Assembly: GCF_026723765.1 (NCBI RefSeq)
Contig: NZ_CP113524.1
Span: 4,117,501 to 4,181,500, forward strand
Length of the DNA: 64,000 bases
Direction: 5' to 3'
From: Lacrimispora xylanolytica
GTDB taxonomy: Bacteria; Bacillota; Clostridia; Lachnospirales; Lachnospiraceae
Shown here in pieces: positions 30,160-39,066 of this stretch. Positions within the stretch are counted from its first letter, which is position 1, and each line of letters opens with the position of its first letter. Both the position numbers and the translations under genes were made by a program. A model generated the notes under the pieces. The model had not been told where the DNA came from, did not search any database, and worked only from the letters and a program-made list of their open reading frames with translations.

Positions 30160-30729
30160 TTATTCTATAACTTTATATAACTCATCCTTTGTGGGACGGT
30201 CCAGATATCCAACACCATCTCCATGATCCAGGATTCTTCCAATCCCTTCTGTTACCTTACCGATAACAGCTCCCTCTATGCCATGCTCTTTTAAGGCCTC
30301 TAAAAGATCTGCCCCGTTATCTGCTGTCATAAGAAAACATCCGGCTGAGTAAAGGCGGTATGGGTTTAAATCGTACCGCTCACATAACTCAATGGTTTCT
30401 TGCTTTACGGGTATCCGACGAAGGGAAAAGCGGATTCCTGTCATATAGGCACCGGATAAGTCCCAAAGGGTCTTTAAGATGCCTCCCTCTCCGGATGGCT
30501 CCCATTCCGTGGCACCCCATTTTTTCAAATCAGCAAAGTCAATGACTGGTTCTTTTCCTTCCTGACTTAAAATCCGGTCCACGTAATCCTTGGAAAACCA
30601 CTGATAAAGCTCTTCTTTTTTATGTCCGGCAATCTTTATGGTGCCGGAAAGCCCGGCGTATCCTGCAACCACCAGATCCTGACCGGGCTTTATTTGTCCT
30701 GTATTGTCTCGTTCAATGCGTCTCATCAT
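30160..30729 (-). CDS. AIR synthase-related (PurM/HypE C-terminal-like) protein
   Basis: 189 aa. It resembles only the C-terminal half of the PurM/HypE/SelD superfamily (GEGGILKTLWDLSGAYMTG, ELCERYDLNPYRLYSAG, LLEALKEHGIEGAVIGKV). It lacks the N-terminal ATP-binding half, so it is unlikely to be a full synthase. Function unknown; it recurs as a small stand-alone protein in Lachnospiraceae. Start is ATG 30729 or the adjacent ATG 30726; only 9 bp separate it from the VanW gene upstream. Confidence 0.65.
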   Translation of the reverse strand: MMRRIERDNTGQIKPGQDLVVAGYAGLSGTIKIAGHKKEELYQWFSKDYVDRILSQEGKEPVIDFADLKKWGATEWEPSGEGGILKTLWDLSGAYMTGIRFSLRRIPVKQETIELCERYDLNPYRLYSAGCFLMTADNGADLLEALKEHGIEGAVIGKVTEGIGRILDHGDGVGYLDRPTKDELYKVIE

Positions 30730-30738
30730 TCCAATTGC

Positions 30739-32235
30739 CTACATTCCCGGTCCCTGAGGAACCACATCATCTCCAGGAAATACTTCTGGCTGAGCTGGAG
30801 CCTGAGTCTCTGCCGGCTGGGTTGCTGGCTGAGTCGCCGGTTCCACTGCTGGCTGATTTTCCTGTGGCTGAGGTTGTACCGGAGTTACCGATGCCGGAGC
30901 TGCCGGCCCTACCTTTATAATCGCCTTGGAAGGATTATAAGTGTCGGTATGGAGAATCTCACGGCTCTGTTCCACGCCATCTATATAAACAACTTTCCAC
31001 AGTCTTGATTTAATTCCTGTATGAGCAGACTGTACCTGTTTTCTGCTACCGGGAGGCATGGCCGGATCCACCACTTCTTTTGGAGCACCTGGATCTGTTA
31101 CGCTCAGCGTCTCGGATACGAAATCAAAGGTACGGTTCGCCGGTCTTGTCTCTTTGCCATAAATGGTAAAGGTAATGGTCTTCCCAGAGGTATATCCCTC
31201 TATATAAATAGGAGTGCTGTAATTGTTTGTGAACTTTAAATCTTTATAAGTTCCTGCAATAGCAGCATCCTGGGAAGGCTTTACATAGCTGACTACCATG
31301 GAATGGTTCTGTCTCTGGGCGACTGCAAGCTCTGCCCTTAATACAGCATTATAAAGAGTTGTGGAAATCTGGCAGACACCGCCTCCTACACTATCCACCA
31401 CCTGGCCGTTTTCATAAGCGGCTGCTGTGGCATAACCGTTGGATACGGTAAATGGATGCATGCATTCATATCCGGATAAGGTTTCTCCTGGCATCAGGAT
31501 GCGTCCGTTGATTTTTGAAGAACCTACCTGAAGATTTTTTGATCTGGAGGCGCCACTGGATGAAAAACTGGTGGAAAAGGTTCCAAGTGTATCATTAATG
31601 GTAGACAAATCCTCTGTGGTAATGGCTGGCTTTACTTCTGCAACGACTGCGGTAGCTGAAACCGGCTTAGAAAGTCCATTTGCCAATGCAGCATTTAAAG
31701 CATCTTTTGTTGCCTGAATGTCAACATTCTTACCAGTTACCGATGGAGTGACTGTAAATGCACCGTTTGCGCGGGTAATGGAAGCGTTCTGTGGTGCCAC
31801 GATTGTAGCCGCACACTTTTCATTGATGAAGGCTTCCAGTCTTCCATCGTCAAGAGCTGTTTCCAACGGAATGATCACATGATTTTTCTCAATATCTTTT
31901 TTATTCAGATAACGTTTGATTAAATTACCGCCCTGCCAGGCAGAAGCTGCCTGATTCACTGCTTCTGGGTTGCTCCAGTGAAATCCCAGCTCTTTTGCTG
32001 TTGTTTCCATGGGCTGCCCGTCAACCGTTAAGGTAATTTTTTGATTTTCCATCTCAGCTACCTGATCTTGAATCTTTTTGTTGGCTTCTTCTTCCGTCAT
32101 ACCTCCTAAATTATACTCTCCGACATAGATACCATCCGGAAGTGTATCAGCCATGACATATACCGGAGAGAGAAATCCAATTCCTGCAGCCAGCAGAACT
32201 GCTGCCAGGCTAATGGATAAAGTCTTCTTTTTCAT
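30739..32235 (-). CDS. VanW-family cell-wall protein with G5 domain
   Basis: Secreted or membrane-tethered protein of ~498 aa. Signal/TM segment ~5-28; a peptidoglycan-binding-4-like domain (~40-125; YVGEYNLGGMTEEEANKKI); a VanW domain (~210-345; VDSVGGGVCQISTTLYNAVL); a G5-like domain (~365-435); and a Pro/Gln-rich tail. VanW proteins are common in clostridial cell walls, and the name does not imply vancomycin resistance here. ATG 32235 is favoured over 32241, which sits directly against the GAGG site. Confidence 0.88.
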   Translation of the reverse strand: MKKKTLSISLAAVLLAAGIGFLSPVYVMADTLPDGIYVGEYNLGGMTEEEANKKIQDQVAEMENQKITLTVDGQPMETTAKELGFHWSNPEAVNQAASAWQGGNLIKRYLNKKDIEKNHVIIPLETALDDGRLEAFINEKCAATIVAPQNASITRANGAFTVTPSVTGKNVDIQATKDALNAALANGLSKPVSATAVVAEVKPAITTEDLSTINDTLGTFSTSFSSSGASRSKNLQVGSSKINGRILMPGETLSGYECMHPFTVSNGYATAAAYENGQVVDSVGGGVCQISTTLYNAVLRAELAVAQRQNHSMVVSYVKPSQDAAIAGTYKDLKFTNNYSTPIYIEGYTSGKTITFTIYGKETRPANRTFDFVSETLSVTDPGAPKEVVDPAMPPGSRKQVQSAHTGIKSRLWKVVYIDGVEQSREILHTDTYNPSKAIIKVGPAAPASVTPVQPQPQENQPAVEPATQPATQPAETQAPAQPEVFPGDDVVPQGPGM

Positions 32236-32288
32236 ATTCATTCCTCATGCTCTACTGTGTCTGTATGATGTGGTGATGCCCCCAATGC

Positions 32289-32399
32289 CTAGAATCTAAG
32301 CATAATAGGAAGTATCATGGAAACGATTAATAATACTACAACTCCCATTAAAACGACTGACATAATCTTTCTGTTGTTTTTATTGTTAAAATTCATCAT
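32289..32399 (-). CDS. Small single-span membrane peptide, 36 aa
   Basis: ATG at 32399 (or 32396) follows AGAGGTGATAGCAAT. The peptide starts MMNFNNKNNRKIMS and continues as one hydrophobic helix (VVLMGVVVLLIVSMILPIM) ending at TAG. A basic, Asn-rich N-terminus and one helix fit a small inner-membrane protein of the kind conserved beside vanW in related genomes. It sits 53 bp before the VanW gene in the same direction, probably in the same transcript. Function unknown. Confidence 0.7.
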   Translation of the reverse strand: MMNFNNKNNRKIMSVVLMGVVVLLIVSMILPIMLRF

Positions 32400-32415
32400 A
32401 TTGCTATCACCTCTC

Positions 32416-33123
32416 TTATATTCTTCCATACTGTGCTATGATTTTATCCGTGATTCTTGATATTTCATTTCTGGATAAATGATCCGTTTGCACAGATAAA
32501 ACTATTTTATGATATTTTAATAAATCCTGCAAGTGTTCTTTTTGCCTTTTTGAGGCTGGCTGTTCCCTTTTTACCTTGTAAATCAAAGCCTGCGGTTCAA
32601 ATGCTTCCGGCTCCTGACTTCCATATTGCTTTTTTAATTCCTGGTATAAGTCATGAGCAGCCATGCTGTCTGATAAGGCACGGTGACTTTTTTCCTGTTT
32701 GATACCAAAATATACGCAGGCATCCTTTAAATTCTTTTTTTCGTCTGGGGGCATAAATCGTCTTGCCAGCTTCAAAGTATCAATTCCCTGACGTTCAAAT
32801 TCTTTTCCTTCATTAACTGCCGCCCGTTTTAAAAAACTAAAATCAAAAATAACGTGATGCCCTAAAATAGGAAGATGGTCTGCAAACTCTAAAAATTCTC
32901 CGATAACGGTTTGAATTCCCGGTGCCAATTCAATCTCTCCATCCGTAATTCCAGTCAGGGCTATGACCCGTTCTTCCAGCTTTCTGTAGGGATTTACAAA
33001 GGTTTCATAGCGGGCTGTTACCTTGCCGTCAACTACCCGCACCGCACCGATTTCAATGATCTTATCCGCCTTGGGATCAAGACCTGTTGTTTCTAAATCT
33101 ACCGCAATATAAGATGAAACCAT
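32416..33123 (-). CDS. DnaQ-like 3'-5' exonuclease (PolC/epsilon type)
   Basis: 235 aa DEDDh exonuclease: Exo I YIAVDLETTGLDP, Exo II ILGHHVIFDFSFLKRA, Exo III SHRALSDSMAAHDL (catalytic His and Asp). The C-terminal ~60 residues are a short helical extension also seen in PolC-like accessory exonucleases. ATG 33123 has a GGAAGGAATCC site; the longer frame back to 33198 would run into nth and has no ribosome site. Acts on DNA or RNA 3' ends; the physiological target is not evident. Confidence 0.88.
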   Translation of the reverse strand: MVSSYIAVDLETTGLDPKADKIIEIGAVRVVDGKVTARYETFVNPYRKLEERVIALTGITDGEIELAPGIQTVIGEFLEFADHLPILGHHVIFDFSFLKRAAVNEGKEFERQGIDTLKLARRFMPPDEKKNLKDACVYFGIKQEKSHRALSDSMAAHDLYQELKKQYGSQEPEAFEPQALIYKVKREQPASKRQKEHLQDLLKYHKIVLSVQTDHLSRNEISRITDKIIAQYGRI

Positions 33124-33140
33124 GGATTCCTTCCCCTCTC

Positions 33141-33803
33141 CTAGGATGGCTGAATCTGGGCACTTGGGCATAATTTCCTTAAAAAGCATTCCACACATTT
33201 GGGGCTTCTGGCTACGCAGATGGACCTGCCCAGTGTTATAATCTGTATGTTCCAGAGTATCCAGTGTTCCTTTGGAAGCACCTTCATCAGTTCATACTCT
33301 ATTTTTTCCGGATCGTCTGATTTTGCAAATCCCAGCTTTTTTGAAATTCGTTTTACATGGGTATCCACCACAATACTTGGCTGGTTGTAGATATTACCAA
33401 GGATTACATTGGCTGTTTTTCTTCCTACTCCTGCAAGGGAGAGAAGCTCCTCCATGGTATCAGGGACATTACCTCCAAACCGGCTCATTAAGTCCTGACA
33501 GCAGGAAATGATATTCTTGGCCTTCATGTGGTAAAAGCCAAGGGAGTGGATATCCTTTTCAAGCTCCCTTAAATCTGCCTCAGCAAAATCCTTAGGTGAT
33601 TTGTATTTCTGAAACAGATCCACTGTAACCATATTTACTCTGGCATCCGTACACTGAGCACTTAAAATAACGGCTATCAGAAGCTGCCAGGGAGTCTCAT
33701 GATTCAAATAACAGATATACTCCGTTCCATATTCCTGATCAAGGGCTTTAAGAACCTTTTCTACCCTTTCTTTTAACTCTGCTTTTGTTTCTCGTTTTGC
33801 CAT
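33141..33803 (-). CDS. nth: Endonuclease III
   Basis: DNA glycosylase/AP lyase that removes oxidised pyrimidines. 220 aa. The helix-hairpin-helix LLSLAGVGRKTANVIL contains the catalytic Lys, the catalytic Asp is in VVDTHVKRI, and the C-terminal 4Fe-4S ligands are spaced C-x6-C-x2-C-x5-C (CVARSPKCVECFLRKLC). ATG 33803 has GGAGG five bases upstream and is preferred to TTG 33815. It overlaps the radical-SAM gene by 31 nt. Confidence 0.95.
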   Translation of the reverse strand: MAKRETKAELKERVEKVLKALDQEYGTEYICYLNHETPWQLLIAVILSAQCTDARVNMVTVDLFQKYKSPKDFAEADLRELEKDIHSLGFYHMKAKNIISCCQDLMSRFGGNVPDTMEELLSLAGVGRKTANVILGNIYNQPSIVVDTHVKRISKKLGFAKSDDPEKIEYELMKVLPKEHWILWNIQIITLGRSICVARSPKCVECFLRKLCPSAQIQPS

Positions 33804-35542
33804 TCCTTCCTCCAAATGTCAACTTCATATACCGCTGCGTTATGGGTTAAGGGATCTCTTTTCTTATAATCAAAAAGTACCGCCCGTTTTCCTCCAAACA
33901 CTTCTACATGGGCCATTTTAATTAACTGTCTGGCCTCATAGCCTTCATATCCTTCTTTTAAATACTGAAACGTTTTTGCTTCCTCTGCAAAAAAGGCTCT
34001 CACCTTTTCTTTAAACGGCTCCTGATCAGAGGCAAAGGATGGCCGGCTCTTTAGATTTTCTCTTAAGTATAAGTCATACACCAAAAGGTCCTGATAAAGA
34101 GGCAATCGTTTTGGTGCCAGTCCTTCAATAAACTGTGACAATATCTCATATCGGGCCATACGGCTGTGACTGATTCCTGTCAGCTCCTGTTTATCATAGT
34201 ATTCAGCAAGAGCCTCAAACATATCAAAAGGAGATGGAAACTCCGTTAAAAGCTCCTTAATGGTGGTATTGAACTGTCCGCTGTTTCCGTACACCTCAAG
34301 CATCTCTTCTAAGTTCTTAAGCTTCAGCACCTCTCCGTAATCCAGCCATCTGGTAGAAAGCACCTCATAGGGAGCCTGTTCCTTATACTTTACCTCATAC
34401 TCTTTTGCTTTCTGGGACATATAAGAGCCTTTTAACACCTTTAAAAATCCCAGCTGAAGCTGTTCTGGTTTCATCTCATAGACCTGATTAAAGGACCGTC
34501 GAAAACTCTCATAATTTTCATAAGGAAGTCCGGCAATCAAATCCAGATGCTGATGGATATTTCCAAAGCTGTTGATCTTTTCAACAGTCTCTTTTAAGCT
34601 TACCAGATCCATGGTCCGCTTAATTTCCCTTATGGTGTCCTGGTTGGTACTTTGTACACCGATTTCCAGCTGGATGAGTCCTGGCCTCATGCGGGAAATT
34701 AAGTCTAGCTCCTCCTCTGTCAGAAGGTCAGCGGAAATTTCAAAATGAAAGTTGGTCACTCCATTGTCATGCTCCAGCAGATGCTTCCATATCCCCATGG
34801 TATGGGCATGGTTACAGTTAAAGGTTCTGTCTACAAACTTTACCTGAGGAACCTTTCTCTGAAGGAAAAAATCAAGCTCCTTCTTGACCAGCTCCGTATC
34901 CCGGAATCGGACGGATTTATCAATGGAGGAAAGACAGTAGCTGCAGGAAAATGGACACCCCCTGCTGCTTTCGTAATAAATAATCCTGTTTTCAAAGCCG
35001 GAAATGTCTTTATAAAGGAAGGGGATTTTACTTAAGTCCACGGCTCTTTTTAGGGGTCGTTCCACTGGAGTTCCGTTTTTATCCCTTACGGCAGCGCCGT
35101 CTATGGTTGAAAAATCTCCGTTTTCCTTATCCAGATAACATTCCACCACCTTTTTAAAGGTTTCTTCTCCCTCGCCCATCATGATACCAAATACCCCAGG
35201 CTCTTTTAAAAGAATCTGGGCAGCATCGTAAGACACTTCAGGACCTCCCAGCCAGATCTCCACTTGAGGGAGAACCTTCGGAAGGTCCCGGACAAGTTCC
35301 AAAACGTAAGACATGTTCCAGATGTAGCAGGAAAACCCTACTGCATCCGGTTTTTTTAGATATATGTCTTTTAAAATATCATCAAGCTGGCTGTTGATGG
35401 TATATTCTCCAATCTCAATCTGGAAGCTTCCGTCTTTTAGCTCAGGTCGGTTTACATAAGTTTCCGCATAGGCCTTTAAGCTGTAAATTCCCGGATTGGA
35501 ATGGATATATTTGGCATTCATTGCCGCCAGTAAAAATTTCAT
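33773..35542 (-). CDS. B12-binding-type radical SAM protein (DUF4080)
   Basis: 589 aa. The N-terminal ~140 residues form a cobalamin-binding-like Rossmann domain (MKFLLAAMNAKYIHSNP, WLGGPEVSYD). The radical SAM core (~185-400) has the CxxxCxxC cluster site in SSRGCPFSCSYCLSS. A C-terminal DUF4080 domain follows. Function is not established for the family; members are predicted to modify an unknown small molecule or macromolecule. It begins 1 nt after the deaminase stop and overlaps nth, so it belongs to the sua5-deaminase-nth operon. Confidence 0.88.
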   Translation of the reverse strand: MKFLLAAMNAKYIHSNPGIYSLKAYAETYVNRPELKDGSFQIEIGEYTINSQLDDILKDIYLKKPDAVGFSCYIWNMSYVLELVRDLPKVLPQVEIWLGGPEVSYDAAQILLKEPGVFGIMMGEGEETFKKVVECYLDKENGDFSTIDGAAVRDKNGTPVERPLKRAVDLSKIPFLYKDISGFENRIIYYESSRGCPFSCSYCLSSIDKSVRFRDTELVKKELDFFLQRKVPQVKFVDRTFNCNHAHTMGIWKHLLEHDNGVTNFHFEISADLLTEEELDLISRMRPGLIQLEIGVQSTNQDTIREIKRTMDLVSLKETVEKINSFGNIHQHLDLIAGLPYENYESFRRSFNQVYEMKPEQLQLGFLKVLKGSYMSQKAKEYEVKYKEQAPYEVLSTRWLDYGEVLKLKNLEEMLEVYGNSGQFNTTIKELLTEFPSPFDMFEALAEYYDKQELTGISHSRMARYEILSQFIEGLAPKRLPLYQDLLVYDLYLRENLKSRPSFASDQEPFKEKVRAFFAEEAKTFQYLKEGYEGYEARQLIKMAHVEVFGGKRAVLFDYKKRDPLTHNAAVYEVDIWRKEWQNEKQKQS

Positions 35543-35543
35543 G

Positions 35544-36038
35544 TTAAACCTCTATCTCTATTTTTCTTCCGGTGGGCTGATACTGGTAATACCGGACTCC
35601 TGCTGCATTTAGCATACGCTTGGAGGCATTGACCTCAGGAGTATCTGCATACTTATCTGAACCATAGACAATGGTTTTAATGCCTGATTGAATGATTGCT
35701 TTTGCACATTCATTACAGGGGAATAAGGTCACATAGAGCTTGGAGCCTTCCAGACTTCCCCCTCTGTAGTTAAGGATAGCATTTAATTCACTATGGGTGG
35801 AGTAGAAATATTTGGCATTGTAGGGATCGTTATCGTCACTCTCTCTGTTCCATGGAAATTCATCGTCAGAGCAGCCCATGGGAAATCCGTTATAGCCCAT
35901 GGATAAAATCTTGTTGTCCTCACTTACGATACAGGCTCCCACCTGTGTGCTTGGGTCCTTGGAGCGCTTCCCTGAAAGGAGGGCAACTCCCATAAAATAT
36001 TCGTCCCAGGTAATATAATCTTCCCGCTTTCCGGTCAT
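35544..36038 (-). CDS. Deoxycytidylate deaminase (ComEB-like)
   Basis: 164-aa zinc deaminase converting dCMP to dUMP for thymidylate synthesis. The zinc site is HSELNA (the catalytic His-x-Glu) with TLFPCNECAKAII (two Cys ligands). The substrate loop KDPSTQVGACIV is typical of dCMP deaminases. ATG overlaps the sua5 stop by 4 nt. Confidence 0.92.
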   Translation of the reverse strand: MTGKREDYITWDEYFMGVALLSGKRSKDPSTQVGACIVSEDNKILSMGYNGFPMGCSDDEFPWNRESDDNDPYNAKYFYSTHSELNAILNYRGGSLEGSKLYVTLFPCNECAKAIIQSGIKTIVYGSDKYADTPEVNASKRMLNAAGVRYYQYQPTGRKIEIEV

Positions 36039-37114
36039 AATGTCTCCTCCTTTTGTATCTTAACAATGTGATAGCCTGCTGCTTTTGTCAGCCGGTTCAT
36101 AATGGCCTGTCCCAGATGGTCCTTGGAAAAGCTTTCGGAGTAGATAAAATCTGCCTCCAGATCATCAAATTCTCTCAGCACCCCGTAAAGGTTATGGGCA
36201 ATGGTATCTTCCTTGGCCCGGACTCCCATGCTTTTTATAATTCCGTTCCTGTAACTCTCCCTGCTTTCTTCCGTACAGATAATTCCCACTTGAAAGCCCT
36301 CTTTCAGCTTTTCTTTAGCCAACCGGTTGATAGTCTCAATGACATCCTTTGTATCACCCTCTACCAGGGTAAGGGATGCTTTTGGGGCGTAATGTCTGTA
36401 TTTCATTCCAGGTGCCTTTGGCTTTACATCTTCCTTTAAGGGACCGGATACAATGGCCGGATCAAGGCAGACTACTTGTCCCAGTACTTTAGATGCCATC
36501 TCCTGCGTAATGGCTCCCGGCCTTAAGATCATGGGCTCCTCACCAGACACATCAATAATGGTGGATTCCACACCGATACCAACGGCACCTCCATCTATGA
36601 TCATTTCTATTTTTCCGTTCATGTCCTGCCACACATGATCCGCTGTGGTAGGGCTTGGACGTCCTGAGGTATTGGCACTGGGTGCTGCAATGGGAACTCC
36701 GGATAGGCGAATGAGGGCACTGGCTATGGGGTCATTTGGCATTCTGACTGCTACGGTATCAAGACCTCCCGTAGTCCCGTAGGGAACCAGGTCGCTCTTT
36801 GGAAATATGAGAGTAAGGGGTCCCGGCCAGAAGGCTTCCATCAGCTTAACGCCTGCTTCCGGTATCTGTTTGACCAACGGCTTTAAATCCTCTTTATCCG
36901 CAATGTGGGCAATCAGCGGATTATCCGATGGTCTTCCTTTTGCTTCATAGATTTTCTTTGCTGCCTCTTCCTCTAAGGCATTGGCTCCCAGACCATAGAC
37001 CGTCTCTGTGGGAAATGCAACCAGACCTCCGTCCTTTAAAATCTGGGCGGCACGCTTTAATTTCGCTTCTTCCGGGTGCTCTTTATCTTCTATATAAATT
37101 CGTTCTGTTTCCAT
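36035..37114 (-). CDS. sua5: L-threonylcarbamoyladenylate synthase (Sua5 type)
   Basis: First enzyme of the universal tRNA t6A37 modification. 359 aa, the longer Sua5 form. The N-terminal YrdC domain (~15-210) has GGLVAFPTETVYGLGANA, AKGRPSDNPLIAHI, PGPLTLIF and PSANTSGRPSPT; a linker with PGMKYRHYAPKA and a Sua5 C-terminal domain follow. The start has an AAAAGGAG site. It heads the leftward operon. The 169-bp spacer to asnA is divergent. Confidence 0.94.
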   Translation of the reverse strand: METERIYIEDKEHPEEAKLKRAAQILKDGGLVAFPTETVYGLGANALEEEAAKKIYEAKGRPSDNPLIAHIADKEDLKPLVKQIPEAGVKLMEAFWPGPLTLIFPKSDLVPYGTTGGLDTVAVRMPNDPIASALIRLSGVPIAAPSANTSGRPSPTTADHVWQDMNGKIEMIIDGGAVGIGVESTIIDVSGEEPMILRPGAITQEMASKVLGQVVCLDPAIVSGPLKEDVKPKAPGMKYRHYAPKASLTLVEGDTKDVIETINRLAKEKLKEGFQVGIICTEESRESYRNGIIKSMGVRAKEDTIAHNLYGVLREFDDLEADFIYSESFSKDHLGQAIMNRLTKAAGYHIVKIQKEETL

Positions 37115-37166
37115 ATCGTATTACTCCTTTTCACTACCATTTATCATATCACAGGCCATGTAACCG

Positions 37167-37229
37167 TGCAACTTTTTTGCTGATATACAAAGGCTCCAGG
37201 GAGCATGGATGCAAAAAACAATAGTTGCA
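37167..37229 (+). promoter_or_regulatory. Structured leader upstream of asnA
   Basis: TGCAACTTTTTTGC (37167-37180) pairs with GCAAAAAACAATAGTTGCA (37211-37229, 4-nt bulge), enclosing a smaller GCTCC/GGAGC hairpin. It lies 55 bp before the asnA start. No T-box core (TGGNACC) is present. Whether it regulates asnA or is a terminator for sua5-side transcripts is unknown. Confidence 0.4.
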
Positions 37230-37283
37230 GGTTCCTTCTAAAAATGATACCATGAAAAAAACATTGAATTGGGAGGAAGAAAT

Positions 37284-38291
37284 TTGAAACTCATCATACC
37301 AGAACATTATGACCCAAAGCTTTCTGTCCGCGAAACACAGGAAGCAATCAAATACATAAGAGATACCTTTCAAAAGGAGCTTGGAAAGGAAATGAACCTG
37401 GAACGTATCTCTGCCCCTCTGTTCGTAGACAAGGACAGCGGACTCAACGATAACTTAAACGGTGTAGAACGCCCCGTTCAGTTCGACCTTCTGGGAATTC
37501 CAGGACAGACTATGGAAGTAGTTCACTCTCTTGCCAAGTGGAAACGTATGGCCCTTCACGAATACGGCTTTCAGCCGGGAGAAGGTCTCTATACCAACAT
37601 GAACGCCATCCGAAGAGATGAAGAATTTGACAATCTCCACTCCTGCTACGTGGACCAGTGGGACTGGGAAAAGGTAATTACCAGAGAAGAGCGTACCCTG
37701 GATACCTTAAAGGATACCGTTCGGAATATTTTTAAGATCATCAAGCATATGGAGCATGAGGTATGGTACAAATACCCTCAGGCAGTAAAGAAGCTTCCAG
37801 ATGACATTACCTTTATTACCTCTCAGGAGCTGGAGGATAAGTATCCTGACAAGACACCAAAGGAACGGGAGAATCTCATTACAAAGGAGCTTGGCTGTGT
37901 CTTCCTTATGAAAATCGGAGACAAGTTAAAAGGGGGAGAACCTCATGACGGAAGAGCTCCTGACTATGATGACTGGCAGTTAAACGGCGATATTTTATTC
38001 TGGTTCGAGCACTTAAACTGTGCCCTTGAGATATCCAGCATGGGAATCCGAGTGGATGAGACCTCTCTGGCAGAGCAGTTAAAGAAGGCAGGCTGTGAGG
38101 ATAGAAAAGAGCTTCTTTACCACAAAATGCTGTTAAACAGTGAACTTCCCTGCACCATCGGAGGTGGAATCGGGCAGTCACGCCTTTGTATGCTCCTTTT
38201 AGACCGCGCTCATATTGGTGAAGTGCAGGCAAGCATCTGGCCGGATGATATGCGGGATACCTGCAGAGAGCATAAAATATTTCTTCTGTAA
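37284..38291 (+). CDS. asnA: Aspartate-ammonia ligase (asparagine synthetase A)
   Basis: ATP-dependent synthesis of asparagine from aspartate and ammonia. 335 aa, close to E. coli AsnA (330). Class II aminoacyl-tRNA-synthetase-like fold with [50 protein letters not shown] and the C-terminal [14 protein letters not shown]. The start is a TTG at 37284, 8 nt after GGGAGGA; no in-frame ATG exists nearby. The next gene begins 20 bp after its stop. Confidence 0.95.
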   Translation: MKLIIPEHYDPKLSVRETQEAIKYIRDTFQKELGKEMNLERISAPLFVDKDSGLNDNLNGVERPVQFDLLGIPGQTMEVVHSLAKWKRMALHEYGFQPGEGLYTNMNAIRRDEEFDNLHSCYVDQWDWEKVITREERTLDTLKDTVRNIFKIIKHMEHEVWYKYPQAVKKLPDDITFITSQELEDKYPDKTPKERENLITKELGCVFLMKIGDKLKGGEPHDGRAPDYDDWQLNGDILFWFEHLNCALEISSMGIRVDETSLAEQLKKAGCEDRKELLYHKMLLNSELPCTIGGGIGQSRLCMLLLDRAHIGEVQASIWPDDMRDTCREHKIFLL

Positions 38292-38311
38292 GATAAAATA
38301 GGAAAAATGCC

Positions 38312-39019
38312 ATGAATCTATTCCTTTGCGATGATCAACCCGAATTTACAAATAAATTTACCAAACAGCTGGAAGGGTACTTTTTACTTAAAAAAGTGCC
38401 CTTCCAGTTAACTGTGTTCTCAAACGGAGAAGACTTATTAAATACTGATATTACCCCGGATATTATTTTTCTGGATATTAAGATGGGTGGGATTTCCGGC
38501 ATAGAGACAGCCAGAATACTAAGAAAAAAACTTATTCGCTCTAAAATAATATTTCTGACAGCCTATAAGGAATATGTATTTGAAGCCTTTGATGTGGACG
38601 CGTCTCATTACCTGATAAAGCCTGTAAATACAGATAAGCTGGAGGCAGTTCTTGATCATGTAATCGGACAGCTTCGCGCTTTACATGAGGAGTATCTCAC
38701 GATTCAATCAGGTTCCTCCATTCAACGTTTTTCTTATTCTGAAATTCTTTATCTGGAAGTGAGGAACCGAAAGGTGACAATCCATACACGGAATACAAAT
38801 CTTGAATTCTACCAGCAGCTGGAAACTCTGGAAAAAACTCTCCCAACTCAATTTTTCAGGTGCCACCGCAGCTTTATCGTAAACATGGACTCTGTCATGC
38901 GCCTTAGCAAAACGGATATTTTTCTTACAAATGGGGAATGCATTCCTATCAGCAAGCGGAAATACTATGATTTCTCCATCGCATTTATGAAGCAGATGCA
39001 AAAGGAGGGATTAACATAA
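38312..39019 (+). CDS. LytTR-family response regulator (AgrA-like)
   Basis: 235 aa. The receiver domain (~1-120) has LFLCDDQPE, phospho-Asp in IIFLDIKMGG and Lys in YLIKPVN. The LytTR DNA-binding domain (~135-232) has YSEILYLEVRNRKVTIHT and FFRCHRSFIVNMDSV. This architecture is used for bacteriocin and quorum control. No AgrB or AgrD gene is adjacent, so the input is unknown. An AAAGGAGGG site near its 3' end serves the downstream kinase. Confidence 0.9.
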   Translation: MNLFLCDDQPEFTNKFTKQLEGYFLLKKVPFQLTVFSNGEDLLNTDITPDIIFLDIKMGGISGIETARILRKKLIRSKIIFLTAYKEYVFEAFDVDASHYLIKPVNTDKLEAVLDHVIGQLRALHEEYLTIQSGSSIQRFSYSEILYLEVRNRKVTIHTRNTNLEFYQQLETLEKTLPTQFFRCHRSFIVNMDSVMRLSKTDIFLTNGECIPISKRKYYDFSIAFMKQMQKEGLT

Positions 39020-39066
39020 TTTATTCATTATTCTCTGTACTCATTGAATATCATTTTTTAAACAGG

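Noticed and set aside
30739-32235. Vancomycin-resistance gene
   Set aside because: VanW/G5 proteins are common clostridial wall proteins; no vanHAX-type genes are present.
37115-37283. T-box riboswitch for asnA
   Set aside because: The spacer is short and lacks the TGGNACC antiterminator core.
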